Below, piece by piece: positions 9,107 to 18,194 of a stretch of DNA of 64,000 nucleotides. Source of the stretch: Devosia yakushimensis (lineage in GTDB: Bacteria; Pseudomonadota; Alphaproteobacteria; Rhizobiales; Devosiaceae); contig NZ_BSNG01000003.1 of NCBI RefSeq assembly GCF_030159855.1, positions 355,419-419,418 on the forward strand. Direction: 5' to 3'. The notes beneath the pieces were generated by a model. The model was not told where the DNA came from. It did no database searches and worked only from the letters and a program-made list of their open reading frames with translations. The position numbers and the translations under genes are program-made. Numbering within the stretch: the stretch's first letter is position 1; every line of letters begins with the position of its first letter.

Positions 9107-9265
9107 CTCAAACGCGAACGGATCAGGCGGCGGACCTACCGAACCCGCGATGAAGCCAGGCAGGACGTGTTCGATTACATCGAGATGTTCTATAACCCGA
9201 CACGCAAGCACGCCCGCAATGGAATGCTATCGCCCGTCGAGTTCGAGAAACGGCACCAAATCTAA
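9107..9265 (+). pseudogene. IS3-family transposase OrfB, C-terminal fragment
   Basis: The plus strand encodes RERIRRRTYRTRDEARQDV, then FDYIEMFYNPTRKHARNG and MLSPVEFEKR, the well-conserved end of the integrase-core (DDE) domain of IS3-family OrfB. The catalytic glutamate region just upstream is missing, so this is a dead fragment. The bases after the stop (GTCTACAGAACGCGGGG near 9275-9291) resemble the terminal inverted repeat usual for these elements. It marks an old insertion or recombination point. Confidence 0.85.
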
Positions 9266-9543
9266 CCCCGAAGGTGTCTACAGAACGCGGGGATATTCAA
9301 AGAGGTCGATTTCGCTGTCGTGGGCTGGGGTCGCCCTACACATCCGCAGCCCGCGATGTAGGGATGCCAACCCCACGCTGACAGTCATGGTTTGCTTGGA
9401 CATGTTCGTAGCGGAACTCAAGAGCTCCAGCCCATTCTCTGCAGCTCAAAAACCTGCTGGGCTAATGGATTTCAGAAATGTACTTTCCAATAATTCCCGC
9501 TCGCACATCGCTGCGACCACTGCGTGTTTCGCGACTGCGTTAG

Positions 9544-10704
9544 CTAATCGTTCCAAACTGCGACATAGAGGTCTCTAATTTCGTCAGCTGTAGGAACGCG
9601 AGGATTGTTGCCTGGAGAACCAGAGGCAAGGGCTTGATCGGCCATAAAAGGGATCAGCGCACTCCACTGCATTTGATCAATACCGTAGGCCTTCGGCGTT
9701 GGCACTTGCAAGTCACTGTTTAGCAGCCTGAGAGCATCCACAAGCGCTTTGGCTGCGCCTGCATCGTCGAAGTGAAGATCGACGATCCCCATGGCCCTAG
9801 CGCAGTCCGCATAACGTTCTTCGCATCCAGAGATTGACCATTCAGTCACAATCGGAAGCAACATGGCGTTGGATAGCCCATGAGCCACATGAAAATTCGC
9901 GCCGATAGGTCTGCTCATGCCGTGAACCAACGCCACGGAGGCGTTCGAGAAGGCAATACCCGCCTGCATCGAACCAACCATCATTGCTTCTCGAGCGCTT
10001 CGATCGCCTGGAGACGTCCACACCTTTCGCAAATTCGGCCAAATCAAACGCATCGCCGAAAGAGCCATCGCGTCCGAAAATGGGTTGTTCCGTCGGGAAA
10101 CGTATGCTTCGAGAGCATGGGTGAGCGCGTCGATTCCCGTGTCTGCAGTCAGCCGAGGCGGTGCGCTAATCGAAAGTTCAAAATCAACAATTGCAAGCGT
10201 TGGAAGATACGCAAGACCCACGCACAACATCTTCTCGTCATTTGCGTTGTCAGTGATGATCGTGAACTTCGTCGCCTCAGATCCGGTCCCTGCAGTAGTA
10301 GGAATCGCGACAATAGGAAGCCCGCGATTGTTTTCCTGATGCGGCGCCTTGAGGGAACGAATATCTCCCCCACGCTTGGCCATCACGGCAACCGCCTTGG
10401 CCGTATCGATCGAGCTGCCTCCTCCAAAACCGATGACGCTGTCATGATCTCCCGCAAGGACAAAATCGACCGCGGCGTTAACAATATCAACGGTGGGGTC
10501 TGCTTGGACGCCATCAAAAATCCGGCTGTGGATACCTCCGTCAGTCAAAATGGAAACTAGGCCCTGAACACTACCACTTGCGTTCATAAAGGCGTCCGTA
10601 ATGATCGCAGGGCGTTGGAGGCCGAACAATTTCATAGCTTCCGCGGTCTCGCGAAGAGCGCCCCCGCCAACTCGCAATGCCACAGGTAGGTAAACGTTGG
10701 TCAT
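9544..10704 (-). CDS. Iron-containing alcohol dehydrogenase
   Basis: NAD(P)-dependent group III alcohol dehydrogenase of 386 residues. The nucleotide-binding glycine motif GGGSSIDTAKA is at residues 94-104, and TTAGTGSEAT follows. Metal-binding residues are expected at the aspartate of LTADTGIDALTHALEAY and in the histidines of ALVHGMSRPIGANFHVAHG, all of which are present. Family members reduce aldehydes or oxidise short alcohols and maleylacetate; the substrate here is unknown. The gene is divergent from a LysR gene with an intervening inverted repeat, so it is probably controlled by that regulator. Confidence 0.92.
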   Translation of the reverse strand: MTNVYLPVALRVGGGALRETAEAMKLFGLQRPAIITDAFMNASGSVQGLVSILTDGGIHSRIFDGVQADPTVDIVNAAVDFVLAGDHDSVIGFGGGSSIDTAKAVAVMAKRGGDIRSLKAPHQENNRGLPIVAIPTTAGTGSEATKFTIITDNANDEKMLCVGLAYLPTLAIVDFELSISAPPRLTADTGIDALTHALEAYVSRRNNPFSDAMALSAMRLIWPNLRKVWTSPGDRSAREAMMVGSMQAGIAFSNASVALVHGMSRPIGANFHVAHGLSNAMLLPIVTEWSISGCEERYADCARAMGIVDLHFDDAGAAKALVDALRLLNSDLQVPTPKAYGIDQMQWSALIPFMADQALASGSPGNNPRVPTADEIRDLYVAVWND

Positions 10705-10760
10705 CTCGTCGCCACCGATACAGGTTCACTTGAGCATGCATAGCATTTGACGAATGCGCA

Positions 10761-10789
10761 CAGAAACGAGTAAAATAGCTCAGTTTCTG
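10761..10789. promoter_or_regulatory. Inverted repeat CAGAAAC-N15-GTTTCTG between alcohol dehydrogenase and lysR
   Basis: Two perfect 7-base arms (CAGAAAC at 10761-10767 and GTTTCTG at 10783-10789) flank an AT-rich 15-base spacer just before the LysR gene. Size, spacing and place between divergent genes fit a LysR autoregulatory and activation site. One arm overlaps a possible GTG start of the LysR gene at 10789, which favours the downstream ATG at 10807 as the true start. Confidence 0.5.
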
Positions 10790-10806
10790 TGCAGAAATTC
10801 ACACTA

Positions 10807-11706
10807 ATGCCCCTACCACTGAATTGGGACGACCTCCGCTTTTTTCTCGCGGTGGCAAGGTCCAAAACTCTCTCGCTAGCTGGTAGGCGACTGGGTACTG
10901 ATCATGCGACCGTGGGCCGCCGCATCACCGCGCTTGAACAATCTCTTGGGATTCGCCTATTTGAGCGAAATCCGAGGGGATACAACTTAACTGCTCAGGG
11001 CGAAGCGATACTGTCGTTGACGACAGAAGTAGAAGCGCACGTGCTTGAAATACAGGAGAAAACTGCGGACCACCATCAGGGACTAAATGGCTCTATTCGT
11101 ATTTCTACGCCAGAAGGATTCGGAAATTACTTCCTAGCCGAAAGAGTAGGGAAATTCACTCAAGATAACCCTCTGATTTCTGTCGAGCTAGTTACCATAC
11201 AGCAGATCTTAGCCCTGTCTCGCAGAGAAGCTGACATCGCAATTACGATGACCGAGCCGCCGCGTGATCTTTCCATGCAAGAACATTTAGTCGACTACAG
11301 TCTTGGTCTTTACGCCTCGACAGATTACCTATCAATCGCGGCGCCGATTTTCTCTCGAACAGATCTCATCGATCACCCTTTTGTTGGTTATGTGAATGAT
11401 TTGATATTTAGCCGACCTCTAGATTATCTTAGAGAGATTCATCCGGGGTTAAGATCGAGACTTCAAAATAGTAGTATCGAAGCCCAGAAACTGGCCATAG
11501 AGTCTAGCTTCGGCATAGGTGTGTTACCTCTGTATATCGGCAGAACCTCCAGCAAGCTCGTTCGCCTGCTTCCGGACGAGGTAAGCCTTAGACGCACATA
11601 CTGGATAGTCACCGTACCGGAGGTAGCCGATACTGCCGTGGTCAGATCGTTCCTCCGCTTCATACGCGCGATAGTGCAGGATAGTCGTGACTTCTTTGCC
11701 AGCTGA
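10807..11706 (+). CDS. LysR-family transcriptional regulator
   Basis: Regulator of about 299 residues. The helix-turn-helix is clear: LNWDDLRFFLAVARSKTLSLAGRRLG then DHATVGRRITALEQSLGIRLFER, the form seen in the LysR subgroup with a WDDLRxFLAV start. The C-terminal effector domain (IRISTPEGFGNYFLAERVGKF) is intact. The ATG at 10807 is preferred over a GTG at 10789 because an operator-like inverted repeat overlaps the latter. It is divergent from the iron-containing alcohol dehydrogenase gene, its likely target. Base composition is somewhat more AT-rich than its neighbours. Confidence 0.9.
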   Translation: MPLPLNWDDLRFFLAVARSKTLSLAGRRLGTDHATVGRRITALEQSLGIRLFERNPRGYNLTAQGEAILSLTTEVEAHVLEIQEKTADHHQGLNGSIRISTPEGFGNYFLAERVGKFTQDNPLISVELVTIQQILALSRREADIAITMTEPPRDLSMQEHLVDYSLGLYASTDYLSIAAPIFSRTDLIDHPFVGYVNDLIFSRPLDYLREIHPGLRSRLQNSSIEAQKLAIESSFGIGVLPLYIGRTSSKLVRLLPDEVSLRRTYWIVTVPEVADTAVVRSFLRFIRAIVQDSRDFFAS

Positions 11707-11741
11707 TAAGCCATCGCTGCAGTAGAATGGGGAGTGAAATT

Positions 11742-11897
11742 GTGCTCGACCCGCATGGATTGTGCGCCTTTCGTGTGACCCGCCTGACGAGCACGGCGTT
11801 GTCAACAAAGGCGCATATCGGAGGCTTTTGACACGACTGATTGATGCCGGAGTGGACAGTACGGGTTTGTTGGGCAGCACGGGTGGCTACCTGAACC
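11742..11897 (+). pseudogene. DapA-family aldolase, frameshifted N-terminal fragment
   Basis: Only about the first 50 residues of a dihydrodipicolinate synthase family gene remain. The first part (HGLCAFRVT) is in one frame, and after an apparent single-base loss near 11780 the protein continues in another as PPDEHGVVNKGAYRRLLTRL and GVDSTGLLGSTGGYLN. The intact relative at 31438-32340 has HGLCAFPIT...EHGTINAAAYRAL...VDSIGLLGSTGGY, so the match is direct. The fragment is fused at about 11897 to an MmsA fragment, an illegitimate recombination junction. Confidence 0.8.
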
Positions 11898-12704
11898 CGC
11901 TATGTCTATGCGACCGCGGCCGCGCATGGAAAGCGTGTTCAAGCTTTTGGCGGCGCGAAAAACCACATGATAATCATGCCCGATGCCGACATGGAGAAGG
12001 CCGCCGATGCATTGATGGGAGCAGGTTACGGTGCCGCTGGCGAACGCTGCATGGCTGTTTCGGTTGCAGTGCCGGTGGGCAACGAAACCGCCGATCGCAT
12101 TGTCGCCGCACTACTGCCGCGCATCCAAAAGCTCAAGGTTGGCCCAAGTACTGACGCCGATTCGGAAATGGGTCCGCTGGTCACCGCCGCTGCGAAGGCG
12201 CGCGTTATCGGCCTCATCAATAAGGGCGTAGAGCAAGGCGCAAAGCTCATCGTCGATGGCCGCGACTTTGCGCTCCAAGGCTATGAGCAAGGTTTTTTCG
12301 TCGGCCCTACCCTGTTCGACCACGTCACCACCGAGATGGATATCTATAGAGAGGAAATCTTCGGGCCGGTCCTCAGTGTAGTCCGGGCTACAATCTATGA
12401 GGAGGTTCTTGCACTGCCCTCAGACAACCCCTACGGCAATGGCGTAGCCATCTTCACCCGTGACGGCGATACTGCCCGCGACTTCACCGCTCGTGTCAAT
12501 GTTGGGATGGTCGGTGTCAACGTACCGGTGCCAGTGCCGGTCGCCTACCATAGCTTTGGCGGTTGGAAGGCCAGTTCATTCGGCGACCTCAACCAGTATG
12601 GCACCGACTCTATGCAGTTTTGGACCAAAGTGAAGACCGTCACAAGTCGCTGGCCCAGCGGCATCAAAGAGGGGGCCGAGTTTCAGTTCCCGACGATGCT
12701 TTAG
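11898..12704 (+). pseudogene. mmsA: Methylmalonate-semialdehyde dehydrogenase (MmsA), 5'-truncated
   Basis: The C-terminal half of an MmsA-type CoA-acylating aldehyde dehydrogenase. Similarity begins inside the gene (YATAAAHGKRVQAFGGAKNH) and includes the catalytic cysteine segment GYGAAGERCMAVSVAVPVG, then EIFGPVLSVVRA and the C-terminal FGGWKASSFGDLNQYGTDSMQFWTK with family residues. The NAD-binding half is missing and replaced by the DapA fragment, so no active enzyme is expected, although a start at 11967 could give a 245-residue product. In the intact pathway MmsA converts malonate or methylmalonate semialdehyde to acetyl- or propionyl-CoA in valine and inositol catabolism. Confidence 0.88.
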
Positions 12705-12923
12705 GTTAGTTGGCGCCCACTTGCCAGATTGGCGTGCCGAATTATACACGCACGCTAGCCTCTCACCCATATCGCGCTTGAACCCAAGTCAGGCTCACCA
12801 CACCGGTGGGACGCAACTGGTCGAAAAAACGACTCTATACTGGCCGCAGCAGCGCTTAACCTCCCCCGCTAGCTTATTAGTTCACGCCATATCGTGTTGG
12901 CAATCCGATCCAGGGAGGACATC

Positions 12924-13700
12924 ATGCAGAATGACGACGCGCTAGCGGAAGAAGTCCAGCGGTTCGGTCCGGATCCGCTCAGCTTATTGTCCCGCCGCAT
13001 AAACACTGTCGATGACAAAATTGTCTTCGCATGCCAGCGGTCAGCCAGACCACGCAACTCTGTGCGCATGCTCATCATTTCGAAAACGGTACCCTCTTCA
13101 ATACTGAGGCGTCTCTATCACGCCGGGTACACCGAGTTCGGGGAAAACAAGGTGCAGGAGGCACTCGAGAAGCGAGAGGAGCTGGCAGATCTTCGCGTTA
13201 CCTGGCAGATGGTTGGCCACCTGCAAAAAAATAAAGCCAAGTACATTGCAAGATTTGCATCAGAATTTCATGCCCTCGACGATCTTTCATTGGCGGCTGA
13301 GCTGCAACGTCGACTGGACATCGAGGATCGATTTCTTGATATTTTCGTTCAGGTCAATACTTCGGGCGAAGCAAGCAAGTATGGACTGCCCCCAGATCGA
13401 GTACCAGAATTCGTTAGGTCCCTACCGGAGTTCCCTCGATTACGGCCGCGTGGACTGATGACACTAGCGTTGCATGATACTGACATGAGCAAAGTCAGAC
13501 CATGCTTTAGGCTTCTGCGCGAACTGCGGGACGCCACTGCGGTGATTGATCCTCGCGTAGTGGAATTGTCCATGGGAATGAGCGGTGACTTCGATGTTGC
13601 CATAGAAGAAGGCGCCACGACCATCAGGATTGGCCAGGCGATATTTGGACAGCGTCCTACACCTGACGGGTTCTATTGGCCCAGAGAACCAAACCGATAA
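12924..13700 (+). CDS. YggS/PROSC-family PLP homeostasis protein
   Basis: PLP-binding single-domain protein of 258 residues with the alanine-racemase N-terminal barrel fold. The family keeps free PLP low and balances amino-acid pools; no racemase activity is known. Diagnostic patterns are ENKVQEALEK, the WQMVGHLQKNK strand, VNTSGEASKYG, and LSMGMSGDFDVAIEEGAT followed by IRIGQAIFG, which bind the phosphate. The PLP lysine should be in LIISKTVPS. The start at 12924 has an AGGGAGG site seven bases upstream; an upstream ATG at 12894 is less likely. It may be a second copy in addition to a chromosomal housekeeping gene. It converges with the MFS gene, 15 bp apart. Confidence 0.9.
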   Translation: MQNDDALAEEVQRFGPDPLSLLSRRINTVDDKIVFACQRSARPRNSVRMLIISKTVPSSILRRLYHAGYTEFGENKVQEALEKREELADLRVTWQMVGHLQKNKAKYIARFASEFHALDDLSLAAELQRRLDIEDRFLDIFVQVNTSGEASKYGLPPDRVPEFVRSLPEFPRLRPRGLMTLALHDTDMSKVRPCFRLLRELRDATAVIDPRVVELSMGMSGDFDVAIEEGATTIRIGQAIFGQRPTPDGFYWPREPNR

Positions 13701-13715
13701 TCGCCGGGGCCAGCA

Positions 13716-15044
13716 TCAGGTTTGCCACAGAGTGGCCGGATGCAGATGGTCTAGCACTCTTTTATGGCTGTGAACGCTCCCGGATTCTCGGATGTGTGGA
13801 TGCTCTGCGGGAAGATCCCGATGGTGATGGGTGACAGGAGCTGCTTTCCGGCTCCATAGATGGAACGCCAGACCAACCGACAGCGTCGTCAATCCAGCCA
13901 TAACTAGGGCGGTGGGTCCTAAGCCAAGGGTTGCTCCTCCCCAACCCGCAAGAGGATAGGTGACAAGCCAGCAGGCGTGAGAAAGAGTGAATTGCGCGGC
14001 AAACAAATAGGCACGGTCTTCTTCTGCAGCGGCATTCTTGAGAAGTCGACCGGACGGCGTCATGGTTATCGATCGGAGGAATCCCAAGCAGAACCATAGC
14101 ACTAGAAGCACACTGTAAGATCCGATCAGGCTGCATGCGAACGTGATCCCGGAAATTACGGCTATGCCAGTGAGCATCACGGATCTATCGGACAAGTATT
14201 GTAGCAAGCGCGGTAGCATCAACGCGGCAAGCATAGAGCCGCCGCCGGAGAATGCGAGTGCGACCGCCGTTGCGGATTGGTCCATGCCAAATAAACTTTG
14301 GACATAAACGACGGTGTTCACAATCACGACTGCACCGCTGGCAGCAACACCAAAATTAATGGCAAGCAACGCACGCAGCTCAGGAACTTGGAAGTAGATT
14401 TTTAGTCCGCGTGTAGTTCGATGATAAACGCTGCCGGTTGGCCTAAAATTAAGTGCCGGGAGGGTAACAGATAGCACAAGCGCGGCAGATGCCACAAAGC
14501 CTACTACAGTTCCGACAAATAGCGAGTGAAAGGAAACAAAGGTCAGGAGAATGCCTGCCACTACAGGGCTCACCACGCTTTCTATGTCGTAAGCAAGTCG
14601 CGATAATGACAAGGCTATCGTGTACTCTCGCTCAGAAGGAAGCACACTTGGGATGGTTGCCTGGAAGGTTGGTGTGAACGCAGCCGAAGCAGCCTGCAGC
14701 AGAAAAATCAAAATGTATATCTGCCAGATTTCGGAGACGAAGGGTAACGAAAGCGCTATGGCAGCACGCACGAGATCGAGTGAAACCAGCAATGTGCGGG
14801 TGGGAACCAGACCGGTGAAAGCTGAGGCGATTGGAGCGACACCCACATAGGCGATCATTTTTATGGCTAGCGCAGTTCCCAGGACTGTGCCCGCTTGGGG
14901 TCCTGCAAGCTCGAAAGCCAAGAGCCCAAGCGCGACAGTCAGCGTACCCGTGCCCACCAAAGCAACGGCCTGAGCCAAAAACAGCCGACGGTAAGTTACG
15001 TTTGAAAACACTGAGAACAAGTCAGCCCCCGCAGATGGCATCAA
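13716..15044 (-). CDS. MFS transporter with a histidine-rich C-terminal tail
   Basis: Membrane protein of 442 residues with about twelve hydrophobic helices. The N-terminal pattern YRRLFLAQAVALVGTGTLTVALGLLA and the loop around PTRTLLVSLDLVRA are typical of DHA3-type major facilitator exporters. After the last helix the tail (about residues 405-442) is rich in histidine (THHHRDLPAEHPH and HSHKRVLDHLHP), which may bind metal ions or act in regulation. Such a tail recurs in related MFS proteins. Substrate unknown; drug or metal efflux are possible. Confidence 0.85.
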   Translation of the reverse strand: MMPSAGADLFSVFSNVTYRRLFLAQAVALVGTGTLTVALGLLAFELAGPQAGTVLGTALAIKMIAYVGVAPIASAFTGLVPTRTLLVSLDLVRAAIALSLPFVSEIWQIYILIFLLQAASAAFTPTFQATIPSVLPSEREYTIALSLSRLAYDIESVVSPVVAGILLTFVSFHSLFVGTVVGFVASAALVLSVTLPALNFRPTGSVYHRTTRGLKIYFQVPELRALLAINFGVAASGAVVIVNTVVYVQSLFGMDQSATAVALAFSGGGSMLAALMLPRLLQYLSDRSVMLTGIAVISGITFACSLIGSYSVLLVLWFCLGFLRSITMTPSGRLLKNAAAEEDRAYLFAAQFTLSHACWLVTYPLAGWGGATLGLGPTALVMAGLTTLSVGLAFHLWSRKAAPVTHHHRDLPAEHPHIRESGSVHSHKRVLDHLHPATLWQT

Positions 15045-15081
15045 CTATTATTACCGCACGTTTGCCGAGATGGATGCGTCT

Positions 15082-16821
15082 CTAATTACCGAAAGCCTTG
15101 ACGCCAAACAGTGCTCTTGCAGCATAGACGGCGACCAGGGTAATAACGATTTGCACTACGGACAGCGCGGAGACCATCGCGAAATCGCCGTGATAGAAGT
15201 AAGTCAGGAGCGACGACCCCAATACCTCGTTACCCGGGGTATAGAGGTAGATGGCCGTCGAATATTCCTTAATGCTCACGACGAAGACTAGGACAAAACT
15301 GGACAGCATAGCCGGCCGCATCAACGGCAGCACAATAGTCCGCAGAGTTTGCCACCAGCTTGCCCCGATCACGCGGGCGCTGCTGTCAAGCTCTCGTCCG
15401 AGTTGATGCAAACTTGGAGATAACGCGCCCAGTGCCAACGGAATGAAGCGCATGATGTAGGCGACCATCAAGACCCATATCGTCGCCCGTATCCAGCCAA
15501 GGGGTGGAAGAAGGATGATGGCGTAGAAAAAGCCCATGCCGGCGACGACCCCAGGGATAGCGCGCGGAAGCATTGCCACATATTCCAATTCCCAGCGAAA
15601 TCGAAATTCCGAGCGGTGAATTATCACAGCGAGCACGGCCACAAAGAAGGTGCCAATCAGGCCAGCGCCAGTAGCAACGAGGATGGTGTTGACAATCGTT
15701 CTGACATGTTGGGCCTCGGTAAAGGCGGCGATCAAGTGACGCGGAGTGAAATAGTTCCAAAACGGCACGAGCGGTGAGAGGATGGAGACGCTCGACCGAA
15801 TGAACAACGCACCAATAGGTATAACGATAAATACGACGGCGTAGGCGGCAACGACTGCAAAAGCTGGCCAGCGCAGCGGCCCCAGGTCAAGCAGTCGTGG
15901 GCGACTAGCTTTACCACCTACCGTTACAAAGCGTCGTGTATTAGACAGTAGCCTGCGTTGAAGAGTTAGCAGCAGGAAAACAACGACGATCAGAAAGATG
16001 GCTGCCGTGGAGACGATGCCGTAGTTGGGTTTGATCGCCGCAAACCCTTGAGTGTAGATGAGAGTCGAAAACAGCTCGATGTTCGTGGATTCGCCGAGAA
16101 CAAATGGAATGGCGAGCATCTCGAGCGCGTTGGTGAAATTCAGAATAGCGCTATAGAGGATAGCCGGCTGCAGCATCGGCAAGGCGATAGTCCAGAGAGT
16201 CCTTATTGGCCCCGCGCCGCAGGTCCGGGCGGCGTCTTCAAGAGACGCCTCAGACAGCGCCGTTGAACCCGCACAGAAGAGGAAAGTCAGCGGTGCACCC
16301 ACCACACCAGCGGCAAGGATAATGCCACCAATCGTGTACAGATCCCATGGTTGAGTACCGGTAATGCTCTGGAGTTGCTGGGTGATATAACCTGCAGGGC
16401 CGTAAACAATGACCCAGCCAAACGCGATGACCAGGTGTGAGATAAACATCGGCCATAGCAGGATACCGGACAGCATTCGCTTGAAAGGAAGGTTGGTCCG
16501 GCCAAAAAGGATCGCTGCAACACCACCTACAAAGGTGCTCACCAATGTTGCACCCAAGGATACGAAGAGGGTGTTTTGGAGCGCCCTCAAGAACATTGGG
16601 TTGGAGAACACCTGGACATAATTATCTAGCGTGAACGACTTATTAGGCTCATAAAGTGCACCGTCAAGCAACGATTGGTAGACAATGGGCACCAACGGCC
16701 CCATTACAATCACCACCGTCAACAACATCAGCCCATACTGAATCATTGATGAGCGGTCGAAGGACCACCTGTTTTTTTTGGCGTTCCAAACGGCGTCTGA
16801 ACTAATTTCTTGTTGCGACAC
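15082..16821 (-). CDS. Two-domain ABC transporter permease (iron(III)/phosphonate/polyamine type)
   Basis: Inner-membrane permease of 579 residues made of two tandem MetI-type domains, as in FbpB/SfuB. Each half has about six helices and an EAA-like loop: EASLEDAARTCGAGPIRTLWTIALP in the first half and a corresponding LDSSARVIGASWWQTLRTIVLP in the second. The gene follows the ATPase by 62 bp on the same strand. The binding protein is probably the family member encoded at 24596-25720, transcribed from the other strand 8 kb away. Despite the iron-type fold, the neighbourhood points to an organic substrate such as an amino acid derivative. Confidence 0.9.
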   Translation of the reverse strand: MSQQEISSDAVWNAKKNRWSFDRSSMIQYGLMLLTVVIVMGPLVPIVYQSLLDGALYEPNKSFTLDNYVQVFSNPMFLRALQNTLFVSLGATLVSTFVGGVAAILFGRTNLPFKRMLSGILLWPMFISHLVIAFGWVIVYGPAGYITQQLQSITGTQPWDLYTIGGIILAAGVVGAPLTFLFCAGSTALSEASLEDAARTCGAGPIRTLWTIALPMLQPAILYSAILNFTNALEMLAIPFVLGESTNIELFSTLIYTQGFAAIKPNYGIVSTAAIFLIVVVFLLLTLQRRLLSNTRRFVTVGGKASRPRLLDLGPLRWPAFAVVAAYAVVFIVIPIGALFIRSSVSILSPLVPFWNYFTPRHLIAAFTEAQHVRTIVNTILVATGAGLIGTFFVAVLAVIIHRSEFRFRWELEYVAMLPRAIPGVVAGMGFFYAIILLPPLGWIRATIWVLMVAYIMRFIPLALGALSPSLHQLGRELDSSARVIGASWWQTLRTIVLPLMRPAMLSSFVLVFVVSIKEYSTAIYLYTPGNEVLGSSLLTYFYHGDFAMVSALSVVQIVITLVAVYAARALFGVKAFGN

Positions 16822-16883
16822 GATTTTTCCTCGAATGCCGATTTGACAGCGTCGGCGCCCAATAGCCGACGAATAGCGCGACG

Positions 16884-17966
16884 CTAGGCTTGCATCTCAA
16901 ACAAGGTGCAAGCACTCGGTGGGATTACAATCCGGACAACATCCCCCTCCGGCGCACTGTCACATTCAACCCGCAACTGAGTGTCTCCGAGCCGAACCAC
17001 CACGAGGAGCCTGGCGCCCAAGAACGAAGCCGACTCCACTTTCACAGTAAAAACGTTCTCACTCGGCACATCCCCGTGCTCGTGGATGAACAGTATCCTT
17101 TCAGGACGTACTGCAATTGATAGCCTACCTTTGGCTCCCTCTGGCGGTGGACGATCCGCAATGAGAATACCGTCGTCTGCAAGACGAAGCTTGGAGTGCT
17201 TAGAGTCGTAGCTTTCCAGTGCTCCCGGGAATATATTCGCACTGCCGATGAAGTCAGCCACGAATTCGGTGGCCGGATTGTCGTAAACAACTCTAGGTGG
17301 GGCAAGCTGAACGATTTTGCCTTTACTCATTACCGCAATGCGGTCACTGAGAGCGAGCGCCTCAATCTGATCGTGGGTTACGTAGACGGTCGTTACATTG
17401 ACCCTGCTCTGGATGTTTCGAAGCCAGATGCGCGCACGTTCGCGGAGCTTGGCGTCGAGGTTAGACAGCGGTTCGTCCAACAGTAGCAAACGGGGGCGAT
17501 ACACGAGTGTCCGAGCGAGGGCGACGCGCTGTTGCTGACCTCCGGAAAGGGCAAAAGGGTATCGATCCGCGTAGGGCGCCATTTCGACAAGGTCGAGAAC
17601 CTCGTCGATGCGGGAATCCCGCTCCTTTGCCGGCACCTTTCTTAGCTTAAGAGGATATTCGAGATTCTTGCGCACCGTCATGTGTGGCCAGAGCGCGTAC
17701 GACTGAAAAACCAGCCCTATATCTCGCTTTTCAGGCGGCATGAACCGGGACTCTGCGCCGTCGAAGAACACCTGATTGCCCAGGCGGATGCGGCCGATAT
17801 CGGCTCGATCCAAACCAGCGATTGCACCTAAAGTGGTCGACTTTCCGCAGCCGGATGGTCCGAGCAACGTGACGAACTCTCCATCCGCCACGGTCAGCGA
17901 CACGTCGTCGATCGCTTTGAGCAAATTGAACGCCTTGGTGAGATTCTCGATAACTAGGTCAGGCAC
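16884..17966 (-). CDS. ABC transporter ATP-binding protein (PotA/FbpC type)
   Basis: ATPase of 360 residues with Walker A GPSGCGKSTTL, Q-loop LVFQSYALWPHMTV, signature LSGGQQQRVALARTL and Walker B LLLLDEPLSNLDAKLRE, then switch region YVTHDQIEALAL. The last 110 residues form a TOBE-type regulatory domain (FIGSANIFPG, and IAVRPERILFI). It is the first gene of a two-gene unit with the double permease and energises import. Cytoplasmic, membrane-associated. Confidence 0.93.
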   Translation of the reverse strand: MPDLVIENLTKAFNLLKAIDDVSLTVADGEFVTLLGPSGCGKSTTLGAIAGLDRADIGRIRLGNQVFFDGAESRFMPPEKRDIGLVFQSYALWPHMTVRKNLEYPLKLRKVPAKERDSRIDEVLDLVEMAPYADRYPFALSGGQQQRVALARTLVYRPRLLLLDEPLSNLDAKLRERARIWLRNIQSRVNVTTVYVTHDQIEALALSDRIAVMSKGKIVQLAPPRVVYDNPATEFVADFIGSANIFPGALESYDSKHSKLRLADDGILIADRPPPEGAKGRLSIAVRPERILFIHEHGDVPSENVFTVKVESASFLGARLLVVVRLGDTQLRVECDSAPEGDVVRIVIPPSACTLFEMQA

Positions 17967-18194
17967 AGCTTATTCCCTCAACATCTAAGCCAACTTGTTC
18001 TTGGGGCTCATTCGTTCGAATGACATGGGGTGAAGACTAGCTCGCCATATCCACTGTCCGGCGTTCGTCTGGCCTCCCTAGAGTACACTCACACCCCTGA
18101 CTACACAGGGCCAGAATTAGCGCGATTGTTGCGCCTTTACGAATTCTGGACAGGTGCGACTTCACAAAAGTCGGTTCGCCTCACGCCAGCGATC

